A stretch of DNA of 64,000 nucleotides from CAYVXE01 sp964455375 (GCA_964455375.1 CAYVXE010000005.1:11278-75277); one strand, 5' to 3'. Positions 8,959 to 19,072 are shown, counted from the first letter of the stretch. Notes: generated from the letters alone by a model not told the origin. Numbers and translations: made by a program.

Positions 8959-10425
8959 GTGAGTTTTCAGAAAAAAGCTCTAAACCAATCGTTCATTTAT
9001 TCACTCGTCAGCATAAGCACGGTTCTGGCAGGCTTTGTTTCGTTTCCCATTTGGACGCGGGTGCTTAACCCTGAAGAATATGGGGTTTACAATCTAATCC
9101 TTGTTTCCATTGGATTTCTAACCACCTTTTCCAAAGCCGGGTTGCAAAAATCTGTCATTCGTTTTTTTTCAGAATTTGCCGGAAATCGCAGAAACCAAAA
9201 GATCTCTGTTTATTATTCCACTCTTTTACTTGGAGCATTTGGTGCCGGTATTCTGTTTAGTGTGTTTTTTTTGCTGTTCGCTTTAGTTTTTAAAAATTCG
9301 TTTCATTTTGGTGCTTCTAACAGCACGCTTCTACTGCTTACAGTCATTATTGTTATCATGCTTTCCTTAAATAGTGTGCTTATTTCCTTCTTTCGGGTAG
9401 AGCAAAAGGCCTTTAGTTTTTCAGTAATATCACTTGTACACAGATACGGAAATATTGGCGCCAGCGTCCTGTTTGCCATCGTTTTTAAAATGGGCATGGT
9501 GGGGTTGTTTGTAGGGCAGGCGGCATTGGAAAGTCTGGTGACTCTTGGTTGTGTGGTGCAACTGATCTGGCAGAAAAAGTTGGCGATAAAGCACTTTTCA
9601 GTGAAATTCTTTCGTGAAGCACTCAGTTTTGGCATTCCTTTAATGCCAATGGAGTCATCGAAATGGATATTAGCCTATATGGATAGATTCATCATCAACA
9701 TTTTTATGGGAACGGCAGCGGTAGGTTTTTATTCGGTTGGGTATAATATGACCTTATATTTTAGCACGTTACTGGCAGCACCATTGAATTTAGCAATTAC
9801 GCCTCTTTATCTTGACATCTGGGAAAAGGAAGGGGCTCAAAAAACGAAAGAATTCTTAAATACCATAATAGATTATTTTCTCATGTTGGCTATTCCGCTA
9901 ATTTGTGCTTTTAGTTTCATGGGGCGTGACTTGATCGAATTAATGGCATCGGCCAAATACCGGGAAGCTTATGTGGTCCTTCCTTATCTTGTCATACCTA
10001 TTGTATTGAATAGCGCTTACAGTGTTTTCGGTGCAGGGCTTTTGATTCACAAGAAGACAAAATTAGTCATGTATTATACGCTGCTTGCGAGTGCTGTGAA
10101 TGTTGCATTGAATTTCCTTTTGATTCCGAAGTTTGGACTTAAGGGCGCTGCAATCGCGACTCTGATTGCTTATTCCATTCTCATCGTGATGACCATAATG
10201 ACTGCTTCAAAATATTTGCGCCTGTCGGTTCGACCCCGTGCCGTACTTGGATACATTGGGGCTTCCATAATCATGATGTGGTTGTTGAATAATATTTCAT
10301 GGGGGACCTTTATCGGCCTTGCTATGAAAATGGGTGCGGGTCTGAGTCTGTATGCGGTTTGCCTTCTTGTCATCGACAACCGCTTAAGAAAAAAGTTTAT
10401 GTCTCTTCGTTTTCTAACTCACTGA
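8959..10425 (+). CDS. Wzx-like polysaccharide flippase (MATE/MOP superfamily)
   Basis: A 488-residue very hydrophobic protein with about 12-14 transmembrane helices along its length, in the pattern of lipid-linked oligosaccharide flippases. FPIWTRVLNPEEYGVYNL near the N-terminus is the typical family opening. It should move the undecaprenyl-linked repeat unit across the inner membrane. The GTG start follows the previous stop directly (0-bp spacing), and the next gene begins 1 bp after its stop, so it is embedded between two sulfatase-fold genes in one transcript. Confidence 0.88.
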   Translation: MSFQKKALNQSFIYSLVSISTVLAGFVSFPIWTRVLNPEEYGVYNLILVSIGFLTTFSKAGLQKSVIRFFSEFAGNRRNQKISVYYSTLLLGAFGAGILFSVFFLLFALVFKNSFHFGASNSTLLLLTVIIVIMLSLNSVLISFFRVEQKAFSFSVISLVHRYGNIGASVLFAIVFKMGMVGLFVGQAALESLVTLGCVVQLIWQKKLAIKHFSVKFFREALSFGIPLMPMESSKWILAYMDRFIINIFMGTAAVGFYSVGYNMTLYFSTLLAAPLNLAITPLYLDIWEKEGAQKTKEFLNTIIDYFLMLAIPLICAFSFMGRDLIELMASAKYREAYVVLPYLVIPIVLNSAYSVFGAGLLIHKKTKLVMYYTLLASAVNVALNFLLIPKFGLKGAAIATLIAYSILIVMTIMTASKYLRLSVRPRAVLGYIGASIIMMWLLNNISWGTFIGLAMKMGAGLSLYAVCLLVIDNRLRKKFMSLRFLTH

Positions 10426-10426
10426 T

Positions 10427-11839
10427 ATGATAAAAAATATGCCTAAACAAAAACCAAACATCGTTCTGATTGTCTTAGATACACTGCGTCCGGATCACCT
10501 GTCATGTTACGGCTATCCGAAACAAACGTCACCCAATATCGATAAAATTGCCGCTGAAGGAGCGTTGTTCAAAAGGTCTTTTAGCACTGCACCATGGACT
10601 TTGCCGTCTCATGCATCTATGTTTACGGGCACGTATGTCTCGAGGCACGGCCTGGACAAGGGCAAAGAAAAACTACCTGATGATTTTGTTACAATCGCCG
10701 AGTTGCTGCATCGTGAAGGTTACTTGACCGCCTCTCTTTCAAGTAACATCTGGGTAAGTGAAATTACGGGGCTGTCCCGCGGTTTCGAATATTTTAAGAA
10801 TGCCAAAGAGATCCCTTATCAAAATGTGAAAAATCTCAACCTGTTTCAGAAAGCAGTAAAAGAGATTTATTTGAACTATTTTTTCAAAAAGTATGACTAT
10901 GGGGCGCGAGAGATTAACGGGATGATCAAGGATTTCTTTAAACGTAAGTCGCAAACAGATAAACCATTTTTCCTGTTCGTAAACTATTTGGAAACACATT
11001 TACAATATAAACCGCTGAGAAAATATAAAAATATTTTCCTGAATAAAGACTACCAGCGGCAGGCAAAATATGTAAATCAGGACGCTGCAAAATTTAACGC
11101 CGGCATGGTGTCTATGACGGATGAAGATTTTGATGTGCTGCGTGCGCTTTACGATGCTGAAATTCGATATGTTGACTTTCGCCTGGGCGAGTTTATTTCC
11201 ATTCTGCGGGAATTGAATATTTTGGATAATACCATGCTCATAATAACCTCCGATCACGGTGAAAACCTCGGCGAGCATGGTCTCATGGATCATCAATATT
11301 CTCTTCACGATACGTTGATTAACATCCCACTGATTGTCAGATATCCTGAGGTGTTCAGCGGTGGTAGTGTGATCGAGTATCCCGTTCAGACAGTGGATTT
11401 CCTGCCAACAATTTGTGAATTACTTCAACTCAGCAAGAGTGCGCTCCCGTTTGAGCAAATGCAAGGTGAAAGTTTTTTAAATGCCAGAGACAAAACAGCA
11501 CAAAGGGATGTTTTTGCCGAATATTTGAATCCCCGCATTCAGGTGTTGCAGCGTATCTGCCCGGACAAAGATTGGACGGCCTTTAATGCAAAACTTCAGG
11601 CTATACGAACGGATGAATTCAAGCTCATTAATTCTTCCGACGGAAAAAACAGCCTTTACAACTTAATAGATGACCCTGGAGAAAATCATAATGTCATATT
11701 GGATTTTCCCAATGTCGCTGAGGAACTGGCACAAAGGCTTGTTTCGTGGACTAAAAAGGTTGCAAAAAATGTGGAACATTCAGAGTTTGAAATACAAAGT
11801 GATGTGAGACGTGTATTAGAGGGATTGGGATATATTTAA
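10427..11839 (+). CDS. Sulfatase-fold protein with Thr at the nucleophile position (copy 2 of 3)
   Basis: A 470-residue paralogue of the neighbouring sulfatase-fold proteins. The metal motifs DTLRPDHLSCYG and SDHGENLGEHG are present. The catalytic motif is WTLPSH, with Thr58 in place of Cys/Ser and His in place of Arg. The C-terminus again ends LEGLGYI. An ATG at 10439 is an alternative start. With no signal sequence it should be cytoplasmic. In the alkaline phosphatase superfamily Thr is used by phosphotransferases, so a phospho-group transferase or hydrolase acting on the glycan precursor is as plausible as a sulfatase. Confidence 0.8.
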   Translation: MIKNMPKQKPNIVLIVLDTLRPDHLSCYGYPKQTSPNIDKIAAEGALFKRSFSTAPWTLPSHASMFTGTYVSRHGLDKGKEKLPDDFVTIAELLHREGYLTASLSSNIWVSEITGLSRGFEYFKNAKEIPYQNVKNLNLFQKAVKEIYLNYFFKKYDYGAREINGMIKDFFKRKSQTDKPFFLFVNYLETHLQYKPLRKYKNIFLNKDYQRQAKYVNQDAAKFNAGMVSMTDEDFDVLRALYDAEIRYVDFRLGEFISILRELNILDNTMLIITSDHGENLGEHGLMDHQYSLHDTLINIPLIVRYPEVFSGGSVIEYPVQTVDFLPTICELLQLSKSALPFEQMQGESFLNARDKTAQRDVFAEYLNPRIQVLQRICPDKDWTAFNAKLQAIRTDEFKLINSSDGKNSLYNLIDDPGENHNVILDFPNVAEELAQRLVSWTKKVAKNVEHSEFEIQSDVRRVLEGLGYI

Positions 11840-11855
11840 CTGGGGGATCAATGGA

Positions 11856-13319
11856 ATGAAGGTTATTTTTTACGTTTTGGACAGCTTAAGAGCTGACCAT
11901 TTGTCTTGTTACCGCTATTCAAAGAAAACCTCGCCAAACATAGACGCAATGGCAGCAGAAGGGGTGCTTTTCGAAAACGCTTTTTCGGCGTCAACCTGGA
12001 CCAGGCCTTCGGCTTCATCCCTATTGACGGGTCTCTATCCATTACGGCATGGTGTTGAATCGTTTTATTCTACGTTATCCGAAAAACTCCCCAAAATTGC
12101 AACAATTTTACAGTCTAAGAATTATACCTGTGCTGCCTTTTCCACAATAGTCCAGGTCTCAAAGAATTTCGGTTTTGACCATGGTTTCGAAGAATTTTAT
12201 GAATTATTTCGGGATGGGAATGTTCTTCATGATGAAGCCGAGACCGGGGAAACCAAAGGCCTCCTGCCATCATCAGAAGATTTAAATACGGCTTTATTCC
12301 CCTGGTTAGAAAAACATGCTAAGGAAGATTTCTTTGTGTTGGCGTGGTCTATTGACACTCATGTCCCTTATAGAGTGCCGGTGGAGAAAGCCAAATTTGT
12401 GGATAAAGATTTTAAGACCCGTGAAATGGAAATCAATTACAAATCTAACACTCACACGCCCAATGAACTAAAATACATCAAACAACTTTACGATAGTTGC
12501 ATTTATTATAACGATCAGCAATTTGGTAAACTCTGTGCATTCTTAAAAGAGATGGAAATTTATGATGACTGTTTGATTATTGTCATCGGTGATCATGGTG
12601 AGGTGTTCAATGAACATTTGGATCCAAAAAACAATCTTGGGCAAAGAATTAGCCGCTTTAAAGACTATTTCTCTACACGAAAAAATGGGACTTCAGGTTT
12701 CTATGGTCGACGAGGTCATATCATTGTTCCACCTTACGATGAAGATATTCATGTGCCACTCATCTGCAAGTTTCCCCACAATAAGTACGGTGGAAAGCGA
12801 GTTTCCCATTTAGCCTCTTTAGTTGATGTCACTCCGACCATATTGAATCTTGTAGACGCTAACGCAGCGTTAAAACAAGTCAATTTTGATGGCAAAAATC
12901 TGATTCCTTATTTGAACAAAGCGTCTCAGCCAAACCCGGAAGATGTCGTCTATTGTTCTGGAAAATCGTACCCCTCATGTCCATCCTATTATTGCATCCG
13001 GAGCCATGACTGGAAATACATATTAACCGAGCCACCCGAAGTTTCTTTTAGGCATTTTATGAAAGATAAGTTGAATTATTCAATCGGCTATCTCCGCCAT
13101 CGATTTCTTCTGGCGAATGAGGTGCTATATAATTTGAAGACGGGTAGTGAAGATCAGAATGTACTGGAAAGTAATCCAGAGATTGCTGAGATGTTCAGAA
13201 GAAAAATGGCTGATTGGAGAAACCATTTTGAATATAGGCAACAGGAAGCATCATTCCAAGTCACCGAACTTGATGAAATTAATGAAAGACAATTAAGAGC
13301 TTTAGGTTATACTAACTAA
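11856..13319 (+). CDS. Sulfatase-fold protein with Thr at the nucleophile position (copy 3 of 3)
   Basis: A 487-residue third member of the group and the most divergent. It begins directly with the metal-site strand (FYVLDSLRADHLSCY), has WTRPSA at the catalytic motif (Thr49) and GDHGEVFNEH at the distal metal site. It carries an insertion of roughly 30 residues between that site and the HVPLICKFP strand compared with copies 1 and 2. The C-terminus ends in LRALGYTN, related to the LEGLGYI tail of its paralogues. No export signal is seen. It lies 16 bp after copy 2. Confidence 0.78.
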   Translation: MKVIFYVLDSLRADHLSCYRYSKKTSPNIDAMAAEGVLFENAFSASTWTRPSASSLLTGLYPLRHGVESFYSTLSEKLPKIATILQSKNYTCAAFSTIVQVSKNFGFDHGFEEFYELFRDGNVLHDEAETGETKGLLPSSEDLNTALFPWLEKHAKEDFFVLAWSIDTHVPYRVPVEKAKFVDKDFKTREMEINYKSNTHTPNELKYIKQLYDSCIYYNDQQFGKLCAFLKEMEIYDDCLIIVIGDHGEVFNEHLDPKNNLGQRISRFKDYFSTRKNGTSGFYGRRGHIIVPPYDEDIHVPLICKFPHNKYGGKRVSHLASLVDVTPTILNLVDANAALKQVNFDGKNLIPYLNKASQPNPEDVVYCSGKSYPSCPSYYCIRSHDWKYILTEPPEVSFRHFMKDKLNYSIGYLRHRFLLANEVLYNLKTGSEDQNVLESNPEIAEMFRRKMADWRNHFEYRQQEASFQVTELDEINERQLRALGYTN

Positions 13320-13330
13320 AGATATGAGAT

Positions 13331-14644
13331 ATGGAAATTGCTTTGCGACAAATGTTTGAGAAAAGATCAGAATCCGTATTGAGGAATGAGAAGCGTGCAG
13401 ACCATCAGAAATGTCATGTTAACCATCGGTGTTTGACTGTAGCGATGATCATGTATATCTTTCCGCCAAATTACGGCGGGCGAGCTGTTCAAGCACTGCA
13501 GGTAGCAAAAGCTTTAAGGCGTATTGGAGTCGATTCATTCTTTGTGGCTGCAAATTTGGCTGACGCTCCCGATTTTGAAATAATAGATGGTAGCCCGGTG
13601 TATCGGTATCGAACCGTCTCAACGCCACGGTTAGACTATCTTATTTATATGCTCAAGGTGTTATCTTTATTGTTCAAAAAAAGAAATACCTATGACGTCA
13701 TCCATTTCCATTCTATTAAACCATTTTCTTTTTTGATTACCGGTATGGCGAAACTTTTTGGTAAACCGACTTTGGTTTCTCTTTCTTTGATAGGAAATGA
13801 TGATCCGAACGCACTGAAATCAAAATCCTTTTTGTGGGCAGTTGAGGCGAAGATGTATAAGCGGTTGGATCGGTTGAACTGTGAGAGTACGGCTCTAAAG
13901 GAATCATGTTTACAGGAAAATATATCGCCGAAAAAAATATCTTCCATTCCGTGCGGTGTCGATGAAAAAACATTTGTGAAAACCGAAAGCGCTCTTGAAA
14001 GAAAAAATCTTCGCAGAGCGTTGGGATTACCCGAAAACGCTTTTATCTGTTTGTTCGTGGGACGAATCAGTACCAGGAAGGGGTGTGACTTACTTTTTGA
14101 TGCCTGGGACATAATTTTAAAAAACGACAAGAATGATTTTTATCTGGTTTTGGTTGGTCCGTACGGAGACCATTTATTTATGAAGGAGGAACAACGAAAG
14201 TTCGATGAGCAGGTTCAGAAATGTGCTAAATCTGCTGCTCAGCGCAATATGCAATTCAAAGGGAAAGTGGAGATTGAAGAGATTGCCCGGTACTTTAAAG
14301 TCGTTGATTGTTTCGTATTTCCTTCGAGGACGGAAGGATTCGGGATTGTTACCATTGAAGCTATGGCTTGTGGCGTGCCCGTGATTGCTACCCGGATACA
14401 AGGGGTTACGGAAGATATTATTACGCATGGAGAAGATGGTATTATTTTGGATGAAAGAGACCCGGTAGCGCTCGTCGAGGCAATTCAGGAATTGCAAAAA
14501 AACAAAAAATTGCACGCAAAAATATCTCAAAATGCTGTAAGGAAAGTTAAGAGATATTATACGATTTCCTCGGTTGCCGAACAACATGCTAATCTTTATA
14601 AGCAACTTATTTTGAGAGAAGAAGAAACAAGACATATTAATTGA
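13331..14644 (+). CDS. GT4-family glycosyltransferase
   Basis: A 437-residue GT-B glycosyltransferase. After a ~35-residue polar N-terminal extension comes the acceptor domain (FPPNYGGRAVQAL glycine loop), then a donor domain with VGRISTRKG and the E-x7-E motif EGFGIVTIEAM. The C-terminal half is the conserved nucleotide-sugar binding fold. A later start would remove the extension, but the hydrophobic first strand (VAMIMYIFPP) is present either way. It is tightly linked to the third sulfatase-fold gene (11 bp) and to the methyltransferase. Confidence 0.88.
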   Translation: MEIALRQMFEKRSESVLRNEKRADHQKCHVNHRCLTVAMIMYIFPPNYGGRAVQALQVAKALRRIGVDSFFVAANLADAPDFEIIDGSPVYRYRTVSTPRLDYLIYMLKVLSLLFKKRNTYDVIHFHSIKPFSFLITGMAKLFGKPTLVSLSLIGNDDPNALKSKSFLWAVEAKMYKRLDRLNCESTALKESCLQENISPKKISSIPCGVDEKTFVKTESALERKNLRRALGLPENAFICLFVGRISTRKGCDLLFDAWDIILKNDKNDFYLVLVGPYGDHLFMKEEQRKFDEQVQKCAKSAAQRNMQFKGKVEIEEIARYFKVVDCFVFPSRTEGFGIVTIEAMACGVPVIATRIQGVTEDIITHGEDGIILDERDPVALVEAIQELQKNKKLHAKISQNAVRKVKRYYTISSVAEQHANLYKQLILREEETRHIN

Positions 14645-14661
14645 GAGGGAGAAAAAGATCC

Positions 14662-15441
14662 GTGAACGAACTTAAAGAAGTCTCTCGAAGCAGAAAAAGT
14701 ATAAAAAAGTCAATAAACGAGTTTTTGGAAGTAGGTAAACAGAAGAAATTGTGGCGGCGAGGAGACCGCTTCGTATACTACTGCAAGGGGCAGCTATTTC
14801 AAGGAGTTGATTTTCAGGGTAAGTCTATGTTGGATATAGGTTGTGGGGATGGGCTTTATATGGTTTGGGCTGCTATCAACGGAGCGGATTCCGTGGTCGG
14901 TCTGGAGCCGCTTGCAGATGGGAGTGGTAACTCAAAAAAAGTCAGGCACATTTTTCATGAAATTACCGCAGCCATGGATCTTAGCAATATCGAACGGCAA
15001 CCCTACACCTTTCAAGACTACGAATGTGAAGATAATACGTTTGACATTGTATTAATGCATGCCTCCATTAACCACCTCGACGAACAAATGTGTATCGATT
15101 TGCGAGACAGTCCGGAAGCGCAGCTAATTTACATACAGATTTTTAGAAAATTACGACGCTTAATGAAACGGGATGGAAAACTTATCATTGTGGATGCTTC
15201 TAATAGAAATGTCTATGGAGATTTTGGGTTCAAAAAAAATCTTGTGAATCCGAAATTGCGATGGCACAATCATCAGACACCACAATTTTGGGCAAAGACC
15301 CTCAAGAACGCAGGTTTTGGGAAGCCAAATGTTTCATGGATTTCTAATTCTCAATTTGGACCTTTAGGTTTTATTTTGAGAAACAAACCAATAGCGTACT
15401 TCTTAGAAAGTGCATTCCGATTGGAAATGACAGCGGTGTAA
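14662..15441 (+). CDS. Class I SAM-dependent methyltransferase
   Basis: About 259 residues with a Rossmann-type SAM-binding core: MLDIGCGDGLYMVWAA is motif I, followed by NTFDIVLMHASINHL as the motif II/III region. I prefer the GTG at 14662 because GAGAGGGAG sits about 10 bases upstream; a TTG at 14641 in the same frame overlaps the preceding stop and would add 7 residues. In this locus it most likely methylates a sugar or a carrier-bound intermediate. The substrate is unknown. Confidence 0.82.
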   Translation: MNELKEVSRSRKSIKKSINEFLEVGKQKKLWRRGDRFVYYCKGQLFQGVDFQGKSMLDIGCGDGLYMVWAAINGADSVVGLEPLADGSGNSKKVRHIFHEITAAMDLSNIERQPYTFQDYECEDNTFDIVLMHASINHLDEQMCIDLRDSPEAQLIYIQIFRKLRRLMKRDGKLIIVDASNRNVYGDFGFKKNLVNPKLRWHNHQTPQFWAKTLKNAGFGKPNVSWISNSQFGPLGFILRNKPIAYFLESAFRLEMTAV

Positions 15442-15443
15442 GC

Positions 15444-16847
15444 ATGGAATTAGGAATTGGCTTAACAAGAATTGCGCCATTATGCGTCTACATTACTTTG
15501 TGGATAGTGGTTATCATCACGCTAACAAAACGTCTTGACTTTGGACTTTTTTTCCTTGTGCCATTGATACCGCAGCAAAGCCTCTTAGACGCTGCCATTC
15601 AATACCCGATGGGTAAAGATTTAGTGGATATTATCCTGATTGCCATGCTCGTTCGTTGGTATTTAGATAAGCGAAATGAAAACGAGATTACGAAGAGTTC
15701 ACGCGGATTTCTCCTGGAGACTCCTCTGAATAAATGGGTTATTTGCTTTGTTATCTATACGTACTTTGGGTTGTGGTACGGTTCTTTTACCCTTGGCATT
15801 CCAGCACCTATTGAACTTTCAAATCCACGCTTCGAGGAGTGGAAGAATTTCATGATTCTCCCACTGCTGTTTTTCATTACCGTAAATAACATTAAGACAA
15901 AGAGACAAATTGAAATTCTGGTCTTACTGATGACGATTTCGATGCTCTTTATGGATCGTTCAGTTGTCAGTATGATTCGGGGTAAAGATATGTCCTCATA
16001 CAGCCATGATCTCAGAGTTACCGGAACCTTTAGCCATTTGGGGGTTAATGCTCTCGCAGTGTTCTATGCACAATACAGCGCGCTCGTGTTTGTCTACGCT
16101 TTGATGGACAAGCAGAAATGGCGGCGTATTTTATTTGCCACCACGACATATATGAATTATTTTGTTTTAGCATTTCTCTTTTCACGCGGTGGCTACGTGG
16201 CTGCAATGTTTTCCTGGCTGTTTATCGGCTTTTACAAGGATCGACGGGTTTTGGCTGCTGTTGCTGTTCTATTAATATTTTGGAACATATTATTACCAAC
16301 CGCGGTGGTTGAGCGAATTGAAATGACGAAAACCGATGAAGGGTTAGATAATACGGTGAAAGAACGGTTGGATTTATGGAGTCAGGCAGAGGTCGTGTTT
16401 AGCAATAATCCCATCTTTGGTGTTGGGTACAATACGGCGCCTTATATGGGGTATAAAGACAACGTTACCGACAGGAACAGAAGAAGTTTACATAGTGGCT
16501 ATTTGGAATATATATCGGAAAATGGCTTGATTGGTCTCTTCCTGTTTTTGTCTTTTTACGTTTGGGCGATTAAGCTCGGTTTAAGACTTCATAGAAAGAC
16601 GGATGATCCCTTCTTTAAAGCCCTGGGTTTTGGCACTGCGGTGGGAGCTGTCGCTGCCTTTGGGGGAAATATTGCCGGTGCCTACTGGCAGTATTTCAGT
16701 GTGTCCGGTTTCTTCTGGGTGCTTCTCGCCTTGCTGGTGCGAAGTCATATTATTGTGGATGAAGAAAAATCTAATTCTGAAACGAAAACCGTGGACACCG
16801 GGCTTTTGGAAAATGCAGTATCTTTGCCAAAACCGGTTATGGTGTAA
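15444..16847 (+). CDS. O-antigen ligase/polymerase-like membrane protein (Wzy_C type)
   Basis: A 467-residue multi-spanning protein with about 10-12 helices and one large periplasmic loop. The loop contains FGVGYNTAPY and SLHSGYLEYISENGLIGL, the signature of the O-antigen ligase/Wzy family. It should polymerise repeat units or ligate them to an acceptor on the periplasmic face after flipping. Proteins of this class are also found in exosortase-A-type polysaccharide loci, as other genes here suggest. It starts 2 bp after the methyltransferase stop. Polymerase versus ligase cannot be decided from sequence alone. Confidence 0.85.
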   Translation: MELGIGLTRIAPLCVYITLWIVVIITLTKRLDFGLFFLVPLIPQQSLLDAAIQYPMGKDLVDIILIAMLVRWYLDKRNENEITKSSRGFLLETPLNKWVICFVIYTYFGLWYGSFTLGIPAPIELSNPRFEEWKNFMILPLLFFITVNNIKTKRQIEILVLLMTISMLFMDRSVVSMIRGKDMSSYSHDLRVTGTFSHLGVNALAVFYAQYSALVFVYALMDKQKWRRILFATTTYMNYFVLAFLFSRGGYVAAMFSWLFIGFYKDRRVLAAVAVLLIFWNILLPTAVVERIEMTKTDEGLDNTVKERLDLWSQAEVVFSNNPIFGVGYNTAPYMGYKDNVTDRNRRSLHSGYLEYISENGLIGLFLFLSFYVWAIKLGLRLHRKTDDPFFKALGFGTAVGAVAAFGGNIAGAYWQYFSVSGFFWVLLALLVRSHIIVDEEKSNSETKTVDTGLLENAVSLPKPVMV

Positions 16848-16895
16848 TCGGAAAATGATCCATTTGAAATGGACATCAATGCTTAAACAAACAAG

Positions 16896-17951
16896 ATGGA
16901 TACTATGATGACTCAAACACCTTTTATCTCTGTTGTCGTCCCCATTCGCAATGAGGCTAAATACATAAAGGAATGCCTCATGTCAATTGTCGAACAGGAT
17001 TATGGCTTGGGGAATTTTGAGATCATTGTCGTGGATGGCATGTCTGATGATCAAACGCAAGAAGTTGTCAGAAATTTACAACAGGAATATCCGAACATAA
17101 CGCTCTTGGAGAACCCTGAGCGATATGTACCATTTGCTCTGAATAAGGCCATTGCTGTAGCTAAAGGTGAAATCATTGCTCGTGTGGATGGGCATGCGGC
17201 GCTCGAAAAAGATTATTTTACGCAAGCAGTTCATACGATTAACGAGACCGGGGCCGAGGGTGTAGGAGGACAAATTATCAGTGTGAACGAGAGCAAAGTT
17301 GGAAAGGCAATTGCGCTGGCCATGTCTTCAAAGTTCGGAGTTGGCAATTCAAGATTCCGCACCGGTGGCCAGGACGGTTATGTGGATACGGTTGCCTTTG
17401 CTGTTTATCCTAAAGATGTGTTTAAAAAAATTGGTCTTTTCGACGAATTTATGATTCGTAGCCAGGATGATGAATTCAACTTTCGCTTGCGAGATTTTGG
17501 CGGAAAAGTCTATCTGACTTCAAAAATGCGTAGCAAATATTTCCCGAGATCGAGCGTCAAAAAATTGTGGCAGCAGTATTTTGGTTACGGTCTTTTTAAA
17601 GTCAGACTGTTTCAAAAGTATCCTCGTTTGATGCAACTCAGACATTTTGTTCCTTTGGCATTTGTTCTGTCTATTTTTGGCAGCGCTATATTGGCGCTGT
17701 TGTCAGGGATAGCCTGGCCATTTTTCACAATTGCTGTCACCTATCTTGTCGGTAGCTTTGTTTTTGCCTTAAAAATTTGCAAGACCAGCGGTTTAGAGTA
17801 TCTTCCTCTTCTTCCTTTTATTTTTGCAACATTACATCTCAGTTACGGATGTGGGTTTTTGTTTGGGCTTATTAAGTTTTCTTTGTTTAAACCCCCGCAA
17901 AATACAATTCCGCAAATCCATGTAGTCATGTCAGAGCAAACCGTATCATAA
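16896..17951 (+). CDS. GT2-family glycosyltransferase with C-terminal membrane helices
   Basis: A 351-residue GT-A fold glycosyltransferase. SVVVPIRNEAKYIKECL opens the domain, VDGMSDDQT is the nucleotide-binding Asp region, ARVDGH the DxD-like metal site and QDDEFNFRL the catalytic-base region. Three to four hydrophobic segments follow residue ~255, so it is anchored in the inner membrane like ExoA-type succinoglycan glycosyltransferases. Alternative ATGs occur 9 and 12 bases downstream. It sits between the O-antigen ligase and another glycosyltransferase. Confidence 0.88.
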   Translation: MDTMMTQTPFISVVVPIRNEAKYIKECLMSIVEQDYGLGNFEIIVVDGMSDDQTQEVVRNLQQEYPNITLLENPERYVPFALNKAIAVAKGEIIARVDGHAALEKDYFTQAVHTINETGAEGVGGQIISVNESKVGKAIALAMSSKFGVGNSRFRTGGQDGYVDTVAFAVYPKDVFKKIGLFDEFMIRSQDDEFNFRLRDFGGKVYLTSKMRSKYFPRSSVKKLWQQYFGYGLFKVRLFQKYPRLMQLRHFVPLAFVLSIFGSAILALLSGIAWPFFTIAVTYLVGSFVFALKICKTSGLEYLPLLPFIFATLHLSYGCGFLFGLIKFSLFKPPQNTIPQIHVVMSEQTVS

Positions 17952-17964
17952 AGCATTCATCGTT

Positions 17965-19071
17965 ATGTGTAAAATACTACAACTTCGAAGTACCGAGATG
18001 CTGGGAGGGGCTGAAACCGTCGTTCTCGAATTGAGTAAAGAGCTCAATTCATTAGGCCACGAGAACATTATCGGTATTCTGAATAACACAAAGAAACCAA
18101 ATTCCGAATTGGCGAATTTAGCAGAGCAATATGCTCTTCAAGTGCGAATATTCAGTTGTCGGGGTAAAATGGATTTTCATACGGTCAAAGAGATAAAACA
18201 GTTTATCAAAGAAAATGAAATACAGATCGTGCATGCGCATGGCTATAAGGCCAGATTTTATGCCTTGTTGAGTAGCCGAAACAAGCCGTGCATCACGACA
18301 TGCCACCTGTGGGATAATTATAGTTTGCTGCAGGGTTTTTATATCCGCCTGGATAAATTCTGGTTAAATAAATTCGACCGTGTGGTTGCGGTTTCTGATG
18401 CCATTCAGAATGAAATCTTACGTGCCGGTGTTTCGGCAAATAGAGTATCCGTCGTAGAGAACGGTATCGAAACATCACGTTTTAATGGGCATTCAAGAAG
18501 AGAGACCATCCGTGAAAAAGTTGGCTTGCCATCGACCAAAACCGTTGTCGGTACCGTTGGCCGTCTTGTACCTCAAAAAGGCTTTGATATATTTATTCAA
18601 GCCGCCAAAAAGATTTTACAGCAAAATTCAAATGTTGTTTTTGTAATAGTTGGAGACGGGCCTTTAATGGATGTGCTCAAGGAACAAAGCGCACAACTGG
18701 GACTGGGAAAAAAGATCGTCTTCTTAGGCCAGAGAAACGATATTCCCGATCTCCTTTCTGCTTTGGATATTTTTGTGATGAGTTCCCTGGATGAAGGTAC
18801 ACCGATGGTTCTTCTGGAAGCGATGGCATCTCAAAAACCGGTCGTGGCGACAAAAGTCGGTGCAATTCCAGTGGTTGTAGAAGATGGGAAGTCTGGCCTG
18901 CTATGTGATCCTGATGTTCACGAGCTTCATGAGAAGATTACAGAATTGTTGTCTGATACAAAGAAAGCGGGCAGGTTAGCTCGCTCTGCTCGTCAACGAA
19001 TTGTAAAAGCTTATTCCTCACGGGCAATGACTGAAAAATATGTTCAACTTTATGGCCAAATACTGAATTAA
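17965..19071 (+). CDS. GT4-family glycosyltransferase
   Basis: A 368-residue GT-B glycosyltransferase. The LGGAETVVLEL glycine loop lies at the N-terminus, HAHGYKAR in the acceptor domain, VVENGIETSRF in the linker, and GRLVPQKGFD plus the E-x7-E motif DEGTPMVLLEAM in the donor domain. It follows the GT2 gene by 13 bp and precedes the polysaccharide deacetylase by 1 bp. Cytoplasmic; donor sugar unknown. Confidence 0.9.
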   Translation: MCKILQLRSTEMLGGAETVVLELSKELNSLGHENIIGILNNTKKPNSELANLAEQYALQVRIFSCRGKMDFHTVKEIKQFIKENEIQIVHAHGYKARFYALLSSRNKPCITTCHLWDNYSLLQGFYIRLDKFWLNKFDRVVAVSDAIQNEILRAGVSANRVSVVENGIETSRFNGHSRRETIREKVGLPSTKTVVGTVGRLVPQKGFDIFIQAAKKILQQNSNVVFVIVGDGPLMDVLKEQSAQLGLGKKIVFLGQRNDIPDLLSALDIFVMSSLDEGTPMVLLEAMASQKPVVATKVGAIPVVVEDGKSGLLCDPDVHELHEKITELLSDTKKAGRLARSARQRIVKAYSSRAMTEKYVQLYGQILN

Positions 19072-19072
19072 T

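Noticed and set aside
7558..13319. Classic formylglycine sulfatases
   Set aside because: All three lack the Cys/Ser and the Arg of the sulfatase motif.
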